Positions 45,751 through 60,345 of a stretch of DNA of 64,000 nucleotides are shown in pieces (position 1 is the stretch's first letter; each line of letters starts with the position of its first letter). The notes under the pieces were generated by a model that was given only the letters and a program-made list of their open reading frames with translations, was not told the DNA's origin and searched no databases. Origin of the DNA: Certhia americana (lineage: Eukaryota > Chordata > Aves > Passeriformes > Certhiidae); the NCBI GenBank assembly GCA_018697195.1, contig CM031857.1:94816545-94880544 (forward strand), written 5' to 3'. Made by a program: the position numbers and the translations under genes.

Positions 45751-48700
45751 AATATAATAATGCACTAAATACTTTGCATAGCAACGCTGTTTCTGTTAGA
45801 GCAAAGTAAGCAGCAGTGAAGCTGTGTCACCATTTGGAAATGCAGAATCTCACCCATTTTCTCCAAGAGCATAATGCACTTACATAAGTTTCCTCCAGAT
45901 ATCTTTCAGGTAAAAAGTACCTGTCTTGTGACTGTATACACATTTCAATAAATATAGGTAACCATCTATCTTTATACAGAAAAATACACACAGATTTATC
46001 AATCAAAATTCAATTTAATTCAAAACTATATGTGTTTTTTAAAAGCATATTGTCATGATTGAGATTCATGGCTTCTTTACATTTTAAAGGCCAGTTGTCT
46101 TGGTCTGCATATTCATTAGAATTCAAAATATCTCCCCAAACTGGAGAGAGACACAGTTTGAGTGCAGTATATAGTAGATAAAGTCTATTAGAATAACTGA
46201 GGAGAAAGAATCAAAAGCATGTTAAATCTATCACTCTTTCTTTTCTGGAAGAAAGCAACTTATATATGTAGGTATTTTATAACTGAAAAGATCACAAATT
46301 TGTGTGAAAACTAAACTTTGGTGCATTAGAGAAAATTCAGACTATTTAGGTGCTTATACATCTCATAGACTCCACTTTAATTAATTTAAAATATTGCCTT
46401 GCACTTGAAGAACAAAAGAAATGGCAAAATTATGTGTCCTTTTCACAACTCTATGTTGCTATTTTCACTGATAACTCCATTTTCTTCCCCACTGGGACCT
46501 TGGAAGATAAATCAATTTTAGCAACTCCAGTAATTAAAAACTGGACTTAGGTGGTCAAAACCAACTTAGTAAGTGACAAGCTTAAAGATTTTATTTGTCT
46601 AGGGAGGATATTTATTAAATGAATGAAAACCAAGTACAACCTGCTCTATATAGAATGTAAGCTGTTAAACTAGCCAAAAGGTAAAGAAATGTGTTCCCAA
46701 CCCTTTTTTAGTTCACTTTTCATTTTTCATTCTGATTCTTCATTCCCTTCTCTTTTCATGAGCTGCTCTAATATCCTATGCATCAATTGAATGTAATAGT
46801 TAAAATACTTTTTACACAAAAGTATTTTTGAGGTGACTTAGACTAAAATACCTAATTTCATCTGAAAGTCATGCATGTAACATCTCAATGACAAACTGAA
46901 AACTGCTACATATTCACAACAAAATAGGAAAATGGTGTCTTAGATACAAAATTTTATTATTTTGTCTTATTGCCTTTAGATATCTTTTCAGGAACTTTCA
47001 ATAACAATGAAGATAGTCTCCTCTGCTGAACAAAAAATTCTCTTGTTCATTTGTTTTACTGCTATAAATCGAACTTCCTACAATACCACTATGTGAATAA
47101 GACATAGTTGCAGGTGTGGTCATGCAAAAAATAAACTCATTTTAATTTGTTGTTCTCAAAGTATATGAAATTTTATCATATTTTTTTAATATACTGTTTC
47201 TCTGGTATAATGTTTATTTGACATGTAATAATATAAATTGCCACCTTTGGAAGGACAAAAATGAAACCCTAGTACAGGTATATATTTGTGTCCTATTCTG
47301 CCCTGAATTTGATCAAGCTGAAGGAAATGGTGACTCAGTCACCCCATTCTGACAAGTCCTTTTTATTCTTTGCACTTAATAACTAGGAAGATAGACTTAT
47401 TTTTTTAAGGTCAGATGTCATACATTGGAGCCTCATCTTCTGCTGTCAAAGCTGTTAGTGCTGTCAGGTCCTCTCCATGTTTCAGAATTGGTGTGCAGTG
47501 TTCCCATTAAATATTGTGTACGTTGCCCCCTCTGAGAATCTGATTCCTTTTATTCAGCATGTCTTGCATTGCAAGTGACATCATTGTGTGTGTCTCTGTG
47601 AGACTTCTATTTGGTGTTTCATGAGGCAATGTAATTTTTATCTCCAATATATCTACATTTCTGGTTAAAACTATTCTTTCAATTAACCCAAGGAAGAATA
47701 CAAAGTTGAGCAGGTTGATTAAGGACATTGGATGACTGTTGTAAAACAAGATTCCATGTTCTTGGGGACCTCATTTAACTAGTGCTTACTAGATTAGCAA
47801 GTATTAAAAGAACAACTTTAAAATCACCTAAAAAGTTTTTTTAATGTGTTTGCATAATTTGCTTAGGTTTTTATTTTCTGTTTGAAAATGAAAAATTATT
47901 TCCCAGAAACAGAAACCACTTATTCTAATAATAAAAACAAATTCCAGAGACCGCATCAGAAGTAAATGTTTTTGATTCTGCATTTGTCAACCCGTATCCT
48001 TTTCAGAGCTTCAAAAGTAAGAAAGTCTGTATTTCTAGTTTCGGGGGGGTTTTTTTTTGTTTTTTTTTTTAATTCAAGCGAGTCAACAGTTTAACTTTGG
48101 AAATAAACACACAGTATAAAGAATGCAAAAGGTATTGTATAAGATCACCTCATTAAAAAAAAAAAAAAAAAAAAAAAGTCTGTACCTATGCTACAGTGCC
48201 AATTAATGACATGGCTCAGTTCACATCACAGACAAAAAAAATATTCCATGAGGCAAAGTAAACATTTTCTCCAAGTTTTCATATTTCCCAATCCATCAAA
48301 ACATGACTGTTGCATGGTGAAAAAAAACCCAAAAAAAACCAGAACCAAAAAAATTATATCTAAATCCCCAAAAATAAAAGATAACCAGTCTTAAATACTA
48401 TTTTAACAGTAACAAGTAATTACATCTCCTTCCCGTATCCCAAGAAACTCACCTGAGCCATCTGCAATCCTTACTTATCCTTGTCTTGGCCATTACACCT
48501 ACAAAGAAGCTGAAAAGATCTATGATGTCCAGTGAAAATACTGTGCTTTGAATTCCAGTACACACAAATTGTAATACCCTAAAGATTTCAGGTCTTTTGC
48601 AGTTGTCTGGAGTAAGGTTTTTCCTAGTTCATATAGTCCTACCATTACTTGAATATTAAGTCAAACTGTTGGTAGCCATTACTTGAAAGTTACACTGCTA

Positions 48701-49816
48701 GAAAAAGGGATTTTTTACTCTTTTTTTCCCCAGCTTTTAACAAGCCTGCTATTATCTTTGAATTCCATTCAGCATGATAAAAATACTCTCTTTCTTAATA
48801 AACATTCTGATTACTCTTTTAATATAATCAGTTTTATCTACTGTAATTATGAATTTTTTAGTAAGTTTCTGTAAGAATTCTTAAGTCAGTTGATATAATT
48901 TTAACTGTTTTGAATTCCTTCCAATTAAAAAGGTCACAGTATGTTTTTAAAAATTTATTTCAATTTATTTTTAAAGTGTTACTATTTTCACTTCTATTAA
49001 TTTTTAAAAACCCTTCAAGAAACAAAAATTCACAAAACTGAGGTCATGTTTTGAATTCATGACAGACAAGCTTCAAACATGTTTTTCTTAAGCTATTATG
49101 TGACTATGAAAGATCACTTTTTAGATCACCAGCCCCTAGAAGGTTTAAAGACTGGATTTGTGTTGGGGTTTTTTTTGTTTGATTCTTTTTTTCATTGTTT
49201 TTCCTCTTGCTTCTTGAAGATGTAGAGTTATCCTTAGAAGACATTTCACTAGTGGCAGCAGTATAGAAGACACTGTTTTAGAAAAGTCATTGGTTCTTAA
49301 ATATGCTAAATATTTTTTCACAACTGTCAGTAATGGTGTATCTCTTTTACTAGAAATTTTATGATGCTATGAACACCTCACCCTTTACTGCTGATTTCAT
49401 ATAAGCTGCATATTCTTAAAAGTCTCATTAAAATAAAAAGTAAAATGAACCTACAAACAATTTTATAGTATACTAAAGCAAAACAATTACATTGCTAATG
49501 TTAGTTCACGTTGAAATGACAGGACTGAAAAAGAATGAACAAATCTGTAGAATATTATTACTGCTAAAGTTTCTATTATTAAAAAGCATGCACAAAATTC
49601 CCTGCAAGTAACTTCAAAACACAACAAATGTTGTAAATAGAGACTAGATTAGACTGAGGAGAATATTTTGTGAACTTAACTTTCCATGATACTGCAACAT
49701 CTTCAAGTCATTTTTCATGGCAAAACAGTAAAGAAAAAATATGATTTTAAAGACTGTCACAATATTTAAGTGGAATATTATTTGTGAATGCAAGGAAGGA
49801 TTTGCCAAAAACAAAT

Positions 49817-50040
49817 CACAGAATCTCAGAATGGTGAGGATACGAAGGTATCTCTGGAGATATCTAAGACAACCCCCTTGCATAAGCAGGTTCACCTGGA
49901 GCAGTCCTCAATCCACATCACTGCTCACTCATCTAACTCACACTTCTTGACCTCACCTATGATGATGTTATGGGAGACAGGGTCAAAAACCCTTCAGCAG
50001 TCAAGGTAGACATCTGCTGTTCTCCCCAGGTGTCTATCTC
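49817..50040 (-). mobile_element. CR1 LINE fragment with 3' tail and internal deletion
   Basis: On plus it begins with TCACAGAATCTCAGAATGG, the reverse complement of the CR1 terminal octamers. It continues with GGTATCTCTGGAGAT and AACCCCCTTGCATAAGCAGG, as expected for the tail. After about 100 bp it passes to TGATGTTATGGGAGACAGGG and GTCAAGGTAGACATCTGCTG, which belong to a CR1 region normally further 5' in the element. The two parts are closer than in a full CR1, so an internal deletion is inferred. Confidence 0.8.
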
Positions 50041-53000
50041 CCTCAGATATCTGAGCTGCCAAGACTTTATTTGCAGTAAGTTCAGAGAAGAAGGCAGTTC
50101 TAAGACTTTGCCAACTTCTTAATTCGTTGCTTGAAATTAATCAGATTAATTTCACCTAGCTCTACTATAAGGTACACATGATACACCACATATAGATAAA
50201 TATGCCAGTTGTGTAAGTTTCCAGTCTACTTAATAAGATGAACTCCCAAGTAGACTCCACTTCCCAAGTCCTCAAGAGGTGACATTGTTGCCTCATGTAG
50301 AAAGTATTCCAGGGTCATCAATTCAAGCTTGTAGATAGAGTTAGAATCATGAGATATTTTAGTAAAAATATTTTTAAACAGAAACATTGAAAAAAAGGTT
50401 TGAAAAGTAGTCATTCTGAGAATCACATGTAGTATAAATGACCAGATCTTCTGTCAGAACCAAAAGGCTCTGAGAATTTATTTTCCATCTAATTCTCATG
50501 ATCTTTTAAAAATTTGGGCAGGTAGTCTGTTACCCCCATTATTGAACAAATATCTAATGAATTATTTAACAACCAATTTCTGTTCATTCTGGTTGAAAAT
50601 CACTTTCAAAGACAGGAAGTGTAATTTTCTTTCTTTCTTAATATCTTATGCCATTTTCCTAGATTCTGAAAGGTGATCCAGTCTACCCATGTTAGATATG
50701 AGCCTTAACCACCAAGTACAGGAAATACCAAGATACGTTGTTTACTTCAGTCTAAGTAGAAGTAAATGAAGCAAAAGAACGCAGTGATTTCACACAAAGC
50801 AAAGGTGATACCCTGTTCCCAGAAGCTTCCTATCCACCAAGACACATAAAACTCTTGCACAGGACTCTCCACTGTTTCATTTAATCAAGCTGAGAAAACA
50901 TGCATCTGAGAATACGAGAAAAGGAAGAGGAGGCTGAAATTTAGGATAGAAAAGATAAGAAACACACCTCAGCCAAGAATTGCTGGTTAGCTTTTCCACA
51001 ATGTTCAGCACAGGTGATGACCCCAGTTTCACTCTTCAGAAGTAAGTACAGTCACCATCTCACTATTGTCCACCACAATGACCAGGTCAAAAGAAGATAG
51101 TTATGTGCCTGACATTATCTGGCTCCTGAGGTCTCCCAAGAGTTTTAGGTTCTCAGATCTTTATCCAAAACCTGCCTGTAGTGTCTCTCAGTGCAGCAGG
51201 TAGGTAAGGAGGTGACATTCCACCCAACCCCTCAACCTCCAATTAATCTTAGGTTTTGAGGTGATTCTTTCCTTCTGTTCTTTCCTGCTGTGAGTTTAAG
51301 CTTGCTCGGGTGCAGTGGTGAGTTATTATTCAATGTTTTGCTTACTCAGTATGTTTTTCTGCTTCTGTTTTACTATAATCTCTCATGTTCCCAAGCACTG
51401 AAAATACAAAAATATTTTATTTAGTTCTACCTGACCTTTAGAGACTTAGCCCTTCTTTTTTTTACCCTTTTGTATCTTGAGTCGAGATAGACTTTAACCA
51501 GATGAATATCCTATATCAGGGAATCAAAGAATGCCTCATTAAAGATTTTATGTTTCATGGTTACATTTATTCATGTTTCAATAAATAAATACCGTATAAC
51601 GTTTTAATAGACTGATCTTTCAAAAATATTAGGTAAGATCAGGCCCATTTCTGATAACAGCAGCTACAAAAAAAATGGAACATGCAAGGACAAAAAATAT
51701 ATTCCTACCTACACTAACAAAAAAAAAGTAAATTGAAAAGTTGTTTCAACTCAAATTTGCAGCAATCCTTTGCAGGTTTAAAAGAAAATCTTTACAAAAC
51801 ACTAAAATGGTTTTCTAGATAAATGGATTTTCAATAGTTGTATCCATGGATTTAGAGTGTTTTTAGGTTTGGGGATTTTTTTACTTTTTTTCTAATAATG
51901 AATTCCCAGCGCATATTTAATGGACAGAGGTCTTAATGAGACTGAAGTAGACATAAGACATTTTGCTGAATTAGAGCCAACTGCTCAACACCTTACAGAA
52001 TCAAGTGTCAAATTAATTTATTTGAGCCTATCATTTTGAAAAGTTTCATAACTTGATGTGTAGATTAGCTAGTCACCTTCTCTGACACAGCTGAAAATGA
52101 AACAGCCTTGGAGAGAAAAAGGACAATTTTCCTTATGCATACTTTTGTGTCTACAAGACCAAACATTTCTTGGGCCCTGCCAAGCCCAACAGCTTCTGTG
52201 TGTCACTGTATTTTTTTTTTTTTCCTTTTGATTAACTTGATATAGAGCTGTTGACATTTTATAGTATTTAAAAGAAATAAAATAATATAATACCATCTCA
52301 GAAGTTCAGTGTATTTTAGACCAAGTCATTACTGTTTGGACAGGACTTTTGCTTCCAGTTACTAATTTAAAATATTTTTCTGCAATTATCTCACTATATT
52401 CTCTGTTGTCTCCATTCTTTTGTAGTTTGTGCCCAGCATAGCTGCAAGAGAAATATACAAGCCTATATAAATTTTGTCATTATCTTTCATTGCATTTTTA
52501 TATCTCATAATTGTTCTCCCCCACATTAAAAATCCTTAGCTCTTAAAAAAAAAACAACAAAAAAACCCCTAAACCAACAAAACAAACCCACTAAAATCCC
52601 AAACAAAAGAACCAAAAGAATGCCAAAGAAATAAAATATTAAGTTTTCTTTTACAGAAGTTTTTAAGAAGGTTGCCTGATTTTTTTTAAGTGAATTAACT
52701 AAATTTCTGTAAGGAACATAGTTTTTTCATATTTTCCTAGTACAGTGAGGTTTGAGGACTCTCCTAGAGGGAATTTCACCTGAACTAGGGTCCTACTCTG
52801 AAGCACTTCCCAATGGAGTCTTTTCCTTGCTTAATGCTTACTGTTTACAGAGCCTTTCTGAGAAAAGGCTTCTGCTTACTTCACAACTTTCCTATTTTCT
52901 AGTCAGCCCCTGGCTATAAAGCTGCTGAAACCATGAAGAGGATTTCAAAATGAATCATGACTCATGTTCATGGAAAGACCAACAGCTCTAATTTTATGGG

Positions 53001-56000
53001 ACTGCTATTGTTCATACCTCAACCCTTTGGGAGATATAAAGAATAGAAAGACTTTCTAGAGGAACCTTAGATATATCCCCAGAGAAAGTAGAAATAAAAT
53101 ATGTTTCAGAGATTTTCTATTTACTCAGCAGTCATTTAAGGGCTCAGCAACCCCCATGTAACTCACTGTCCTGTCAGCAACCTCTTCCATGGGATCTTGT
53201 TCCTGACTTCAGTTGTGAGACCCAAGACCTCAGCCATAGTACATTCAGACCCACTGTCTCCTTTTTTTTAAAGAAAAAGATGCTATTAATTATCTTTAAC
53301 ATGCAATTCTCCTTCAGTTCTGTTAGATTACTCTTCTGCAGTTAATTCCACTGAGTGGGATATGACCAATGCTTCACTCTTCTTGGCCAGCATGGAAGTT
53401 AGTTCCTGTGGTTACTATGTGACTAAAGCATCTTGGATACACAAAGTACATTCTTCAGGGCAAGGTAAAGGGAGAAATTATTTTTTCTTCTACATGAAGG
53501 AAAATTATAAGAAATATGCCATATTACTTCTTTCTTTTTAAGTTATAATATTCTAACAGCCACATAGCACTGAAGAACACTGAAATAACCAACTCTTCTC
53601 TTTTGTTTATATATCACTGTTCTCACTGGTAACTATTTAGTGTAGTTTTTTCTGTTGTGTTTGAAGGCTCAGATTAGATTTTAGGATATAATCTGCACTC
53701 AGTAAGTAAGGATCAATAAATATTAGACAAGAATCTAATGTATCAGTTCAACACATAAATTAAATAGATATATATTTTTAAAAGGGCATTTCTTCAATGT
53801 ATTTAAATGCAATTCTCTTCAAATTCATCACAAAGACATTAATGAACAAACAAGCATGTATCAAGTTCTTATTCAAGTTTAACAAACCATTACTTTGAAT
53901 AGTCAGGGCTTGGTATAAATACAGCTGCGACAGTTTTTGTTTGTCTGTTCAATGATCATAAAAAAACTTTCTGTCTTCGAAAGGCACTGCTGCAATCCCT
54001 ACTTCTTCTTAATGTGCAGAGTTTGATCCTTCAACTTTGTGAGAACATTTACATGGAAAAAAAACCAAAACCCACCGAAAATTCAGAAGACAAGGTAGTT
54101 TATGGCAAAAAATGCAGAACTATTCAGAATGTGCTTAAAATGCATTATAATATGTTACTGCACTGATCTTTTGTACACCATGCAGTATATAGAACTGGTT
54201 TTCATCAATAGGTCTACTTGTTAATAACAGTGAGAAAGGTAGTGACTCTCCCTACACCAGACGCTGCTCTTTAGAAACAGGGAATTGTTTTTCTTCTATT
54301 GTTTTTCAAGGTAATTTACAAGACTTTCTTTTCTATGAGGAAATAAATTTATGTTATATCAGTACATTCCACAATAATGATCATGGCATTTGTTTTAAAT
54401 TTAAATTTACATACCTATCTGTGTATAGAAGGTAGGCCAAGAAATACAGACAAGAAATTTGAGCCCAAAAAATTGGGTACATAAGGATTAGATTCACTTA
54501 AGAAAAAATATTACTGCTGATAATTATGCATAAAAATTTCATTTTCCACATTCATGTAACTTGCTTACACAAAACCTGGATTTACACTATCATGAATTAA
54601 ATTTGAATATTCTTATCTGAAAAATGTTCAGGGGATTTCAAAACAGATGATTTAAAGAAAAGGACAAGTACCATTTATGACAATGTAATTAGACAATGAA
54701 AAATAAGGAAATCTCTCAAACATAACTAAACACTAGTACAGGCATTATTTTAGATAAGTTAATAAACAAGCAAATATGTATGTAAATGTGTTGTTATTTA
54801 TTTATTCCTTCCTTTTAGAAAGCTGTTTTGAAAGTAAATGCTATTTATTTATTTTTAATGAGTTCTTTGTTCTTGGCACAAACCATGTTTTCCAGATCAG
54901 ACTACTTACTAAACACATGAGCTTGTCTTTTACTGGGCAAGTTGGATGTCAGCTTAGTGATAACCACATACACAATACCTCTGTCACAGATTGTAAGCCT
55001 TCCTTTCAGTGAACACTTACAGCTTTCATTCTGATATTCTTGTTGTTCAGCCTCTGTCATATAAAAGCACTGAAGATTTAAATAATTAATCAATTAAAAA
55101 AAAAAAGGCAATCTGCATAGTAACTTAGAGGGCATAATATAAAAAATAAATTAAAAATAACTTAATTAAATACTTAATGACTCCTCTAACAACTGGAGGT
55201 CCTTTCATCTTAAGCCTTATCACCAAATTCGGCCTCAATTCAACATGGTGATTATCTAGTTCAAATTTGGTTGTGTCTGCCTTTTCTTTTCCTGGCCTCT
55301 GAGTATTTTATCTGCTCCTGGCATTCAATTTTCCTTTTTCCTATTTTATTTGTAGTTCTTCTATTTTTAGAAGCCAATCATCACTTTGAACATAACTGTC
55401 CAGCCAGTCCATGTGCAAAATGCACAGCAAGTTTCAGAAAATGATTGTGGCACAATGTGCAATCAGACCTTGAAACCATGTCAAAGGTAACCTTCAGCCC
55501 TTCTGTCCTTAGGCAGTATGCAAGGAGTGTCTGATGCTCATACATACTAAACAGTCAGTTCTGACTAAGAGGATTTGAATGCGATTCCTGGGTTCCCAGG
55601 AAGAACAAAGATACATGATATAAATAGGAGGAATACATGAAAGAAATCAACTTAAGGAAATATGACAGTTCATGTCCCTGCATCAGTGGGTCAAAGATTA
55701 CTGCTTTATGTGGCATAGGAGATAGAATACACCAAGAGGAGCTAATGGATGAAAATATTGGTGACTTTTAAAATTTTCTTTTCTGTTTTGCACTGCAACT
55801 GGTATATCCACTATTTAATGTGGTCTGAGTATTATTTTGAAAGCAATTCACAGAATAAATATATGCAGTGAAATAAATAAAGGCATAGTCAGGCCTACAG
55901 AAAAAAAAAACCAAACTCTTTCAAGAATGTCTTTTCAATTTTTACAAGCTTTACATTCATGATCATTTTGATTGCATTTGAATAAGCATCTTTTCAGGGA

Positions 56001-57819
56001 TGTGCACAACCTACCTGGCAGCACAAGAAGACATTATAAGAAATATGATAAAGTTACAGCAATATCTTTCAGAAAGTGATATAAGAAGCAGATGATTAAA
56101 GAATGTGAAGACAACATAACATGGGTTGCAGAGTTTCTGATTCTATCATGTTTATTTTTAGAAATTTATTTTCATTATATTGGAAACATCTAAGAATAGG
56201 ATTCAGATCTATTCCATGTTTTTTTCTAAACTTCAGGCTACAGAACACCATTCCTGTTCTCTTGCATATAGTAGTTCTAATGCAGCCATAAGTAAAATGA
56301 GTTTGGTGGAATCTACAACTATGATCTGCAGAAACTGCTTTCAGTCAGATGTGTGAAATGCTTTCTCTCAGTCTAGAGTTGCATGTTTGCTAGAACAGGT
56401 TAAAAGTAGGAATTTTACCTCTGATTTACTCACTGCACAATTCAAGGCAAGTCTCCCAGTCCCCTATCCTGTGTCCTAATCTGTCACTAAAAGGGAAATG
56501 GGAGAAGGAAAAAATCAGGGATCAAAGAATTTTCAGGGGTTTCAAAGTCAGTAAAACACTTCATATGATCTGAAATTTCCAGATAAAATCATGACCAAGC
56601 TATAAATTCCAAATAAAGCTGAATATAACAACAATAAAAAAAGAATACGGAAAAACAGAACAATTGCAACTTGAAATTACTGTTGTTGAAAGAATTGAGA
56701 ATCAGGAGCTGTGCTTTACATAAGACCTTACTCTTTCACTTCCGGATGGAGCAACGATTTTGTGGGGCTTTTTACCCCCCTGAGCTCAACAGTGAATAGT
56801 GTTAAATATATTCCTGATGTACTCATACGTTTGGATGATTTCAAATAGGAAATGCTTGTTGGCATTCAGTAGTTTCTTGGTCTTACAAGATAACAAATTG
56901 TTGTCTTTGCTCTAGTCTTAGATGCTTCAATATTTAAAGTGCTACTTTAATGAGAAAATCTCCTATTTTACAGGACAGAAAAGAGTCAGTGCCCAAGGGA
57001 AACGTCCATGCAAGAAGAAATTTCTTGTAACAGCTGCTCTTAGAAATGTTTGACCTTATTTTGACTGTAGAAAAAATTAGGGAACTGTGTAAAATATATT
57101 AAAAAAAAAAAATGTACAAGTAGCATAGGAAGAAATTAACATTCTACACAATAGTTCTTCCCTTCTTCTCTGCTATCTTGGCTATTAGGATCATCATTAT
57201 TTTAAAGGCCAGTATTTTATTAATCACTGCATCTGCAAACCATATATTCTGCTGAGCAGTATTATCTTATTCTGAAAGATGGAAATTTCAAAGATGTTAC
57301 AATTTAGGATCACAAGAGATATAAAAAAGTTTGGTTTCTTTTTTAACTAGTCCATATTTTACTATAGTGATTTGCTTTTTATATAAATCAGAGGGATATT
57401 CATTGAGAAATTGCATAATTCACACCTGCAATTTCTCCAAAACTTTTATTTTCTTAATTTTAAAAATGTATCATTTTTTAAAGTAATAAAGGCTTATTAT
57501 TTAAAAGGGGCAACATTTATCCATTTCTTACCAATTCTGAAAAAAGAAATTTCAGTTTCAGATAAGCACACATTTTGTACATAACAATTTGAAAAATAAA
57601 GTGTGTAGGTTAAAGCAAATACTTAGTTTTTTTTTTTATTAACTGAACAGGATGGGTGAAAGGCAAAGAAAGATTAAAATATTTCCATTTGTATTAAGAG
57701 TACATTTTCTCCACTTGGCCAAAATTAGAAACTTCTTAAACTAATTTCCTGTTGAAATAAATAATCCCATATAGTAAAGGTCACCTATGGATATTTTGAT
57801 TAAAATCAAAATAAATATA
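50041..57819. other. Intron sequence, no gene or repeat recognised
   Basis: Nearly 8 kb of AT-rich unique DNA with short homopolymer runs and an A/C-rich stretch at about 52545-52620. No open frame resembles a protein. The first ~60 bp may be a diverged continuation of the CR1 fragment to the left. Confidence 0.6.
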
Positions 57820-58390
57820 TGCGTCCATTTTGACTGGGATAGAGTTAATTTTCTTCATAATGGTATGGGGCTGTATTTTGGAATTGTGCTGAACAAAGGT
57901 TAATAGAGATGTTTTTGTTATTGCTGAGTGATAGTTACATAAAGTCAAGGCCTTTTCTGCTTTTCCTACTGCCACACTGGGGAGGGAGCTGGAGGTGCAC
58001 GGGAGATTGGGAGGAGACACAGATGGGACAGATGACCCCAACTGAACAAAGGGATATTCTAGATCATCTGACATCATGGTCAGCATATAAAGTATAGGGA
58101 GGAAGGAAGAAGGAGAGGGGCGTTTGAACTGATGGTGTTTGTCTTCCCACATAACTGTAAAATGCGATGGCTCCCTGCTCTCCTGGAGTTGGCTGAACAT
58201 CTGCCTGCCCATGGGAAGCACTGAATTAATTCTTTGTTTTGCTTTGCTTGTGTGGGTGGCTTTTGCTTTCGCTATTAAACTTTATCTCAACCCATGAGTT
58301 TTCAGGCTTTTTATCTTTCCTGTTTTCTCCCTGATCTTACAGGTACAGGAGTGAGTGCGCAGCTGAGCAGGGCTTGATGAAACCATGACA
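57820..58390 (+). mobile_element. Solo LTR of a songbird endogenous-retrovirus family
   Basis: About 570 bp. The left part, GACTGGGATAGAGTTAATTT followed by CTTCATAATGGTATGGGGC, matches from memory a high-copy passerine LTR family. A TATA-type ATATAAAG lies at 58084-58091, a poly(A) signal ATTAAA near 58276 and the end near CCATGACA at 58390. No internal retroviral sequence lies on either side, so it is a solo LTR left by recombination. The borders are accurate to a few bases only. The family name is not given because it cannot be checked here. Confidence 0.85.
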
Positions 58391-59692
58391 ACAATCTGAA
58401 ATCCTTTTTTTTTAAAGGGAACTGACTCTGTCCATACCTTTTATGTTGATCACGTAGAAGGTTTCTACAGCAGCTGTTTTCAAATACTCATTACAGAAAG
58501 TACTAACCCAGCATTCAAAGAACGACATTTGTGTTCTTGAATTCACCATTGATCTTCTGAATGTCTATGAAGTTATCACTTCTTGCTACTTCACTACCTC
58601 TGCTCATTTTCAACAGGAGTATACACATTTCTCTGTGAGGAAGCTCAGTAAACGAACAGCTTTATGTAAGATGATGTCTGATTCATAATCCCCTGAGCGA
58701 TCAAAAAAAAAATCACAGTTTTGCTTAAATAAACCTCTTTCAACAATTTTTTGTCTTGAAGAGTAAATTCTACTTGAAGACATTTAATAATATTCCATGC
58801 CACAACCACTATAAAAGAATAGAAGCAAATATGTGGTAACTTTCATGGTGCCTAATTTTCAAAATTCTGCATTTCCCCCAAAACTACAGCTCACAATATA
58901 TTCAAGAAGACTAAAAAAGTAATTTTTATCTATAGGCACTACTCCTTGATTTTTTATTTTAAAGCTGAAGTTCTGACAGCACTTCCAGCATATATCTCCC
59001 ACATATTTTATAAATATTCCAGACTATTGTCTTGCGTACCTAGGCATGAGAGAACTGTGCAACTTCCCACACTTTAAAAGAATCTATGTACTCAGGATCC
59101 AAATTGCATGGACAAACTGCCTACAATCCTTAAACCAATGTTTTGGAATGTTTTGTAAATTCTGTAAAATGTCTCATTTTCTAAAGTAAACAAATTTGTT
59201 TAACATCTGCCAGTCTTGCCACACGTAGGATGTGATTTTGATTGATTTTAATTGTTTATTCTATTTCAGGAAAGTATCAAGAAAAATCAACCAGGAATAA
59301 TGGAAAACAATTATTTAGGACATAAACTTACAGCACACTGAATTGGATGTAGTTTTTTGAATACTGGTATAGTTCAAGATCATCCTGCAGGTGTCCTTAC
59401 AAATTGAAAACAAGGAAAGTCAGAAAATCACAATTTGCTCAGACACATGCTGACTAATTTTTGTTATTGTACTCTTCAGCAGAAGAACTTTCTCTAAACC
59501 TGTCTGCTTTAATTACATTTTAAACCAATGATATGTGGTAATGATCAGTGAGACCAACCAAAGACCCTGCTCAGAATTTTTATGCAGTTTTGCTTTTCCT
59601 ATAAGCAACAGTAAGCATGTTTCATTCATTTTTTAATTTTTTATTTGACATATAGTCACAACATAGTGACAACATCACTAGCTATTTTCTCA
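58391..59692. other. Intron sequence, nothing recognised
   Basis: AT-rich unique DNA between the solo LTR and the CR1 copy. No gene, RNA or repeat was identified. Confidence 0.6.
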
Positions 59693-60345
59693 GCTGTGCC
59701 AAGAAGGACTTGGGGTTCCTGGTGGGTGAGAAACTGGACATAACTCAAAAATGTGTGCCTGCCTTTCAGAGAGACAATAATATCCTGGGCTGCACCAAAA
59801 AAAAGAACAACCAGCAAACTGAGGGAGCTGGTTTTGTCCCTGTACACTGGTGTCTGTTGAGACCCCTCCAGGAATGGCCAGCACAGGAAGAACATTTACC
59901 TTTTGGAGTGAATCTAGAGGAGGCCTGCTAAGTTGATTAGAGGTAGGGAGCACCTCTCCTATCAGGAGAATTGGGATTATTCAACCTAGAAAAAGGAAGG
60001 TTTTGGAGTAACCTAATTGTTATGTCTCTACACAAGAAAGATGTAGAGAGCCTGTTATAAGAGCAGGAAGTGACAGGACAGGTGGGAATGGTTTCAAACT
60101 GAGAGTAAGTTTAGATTAGATATTAAAATAAATTCTTTACTGGGGGTGGTGAAGGACTGGAACAAGTTGCCCAGAGAAGATGTGAAGGCCGCTTCCCTGG
60201 AGGTGTTCAAGGCCAGGTTGGATGGAGCTCTGAGGATCCTGGTCTAGTGGAAGGTGTCCCTGCCTGTGTTATAGGGGTTGGAATTAAATGTCCTTTAAGG
60301 TTCCTTCCAACCCAGGCCATTCTACGAATCTACGACTATATGATT
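59693..60345 (+). mobile_element. CR1 LINE 3' end with terminal octamers
   Basis: About 650 bp on plus. It starts in the 3' coding part of CR1 (AAGGACTTGGGGTTCCTGGT), continues with AGAATTGGGATTATTCAACC, GGAACAAGTTGCCCAGAGAA and GGAGGTGTTCAAGGCCAGGT, and finishes with GGTTCCTTCCAACCCAGGCC and degraded copies of the CR1 octamer (ATTCTACGAATCTACGA). It is the most complete CR1 end in the window, 5'-truncated in the usual LINE manner. Confidence 0.93.

Larger units (their letters stand above)
42158..49816. other. Intron sequence with palindromes; no gene recognised
   Basis: AT-rich unique DNA. The notable structures are short inverted repeats at 42882-42916 and 43760-43785 and the long palindrome at 45625-45750. 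A poly-A run lies at about 48154-48177 and a T-rich run at 48050-48071. No coding similarity was found. Confidence 0.6.

Noticed and set aside
57781..58221. 146-codon minus-strand frame
   Set aside because: Antisense reading of the solo LTR, not a gene.
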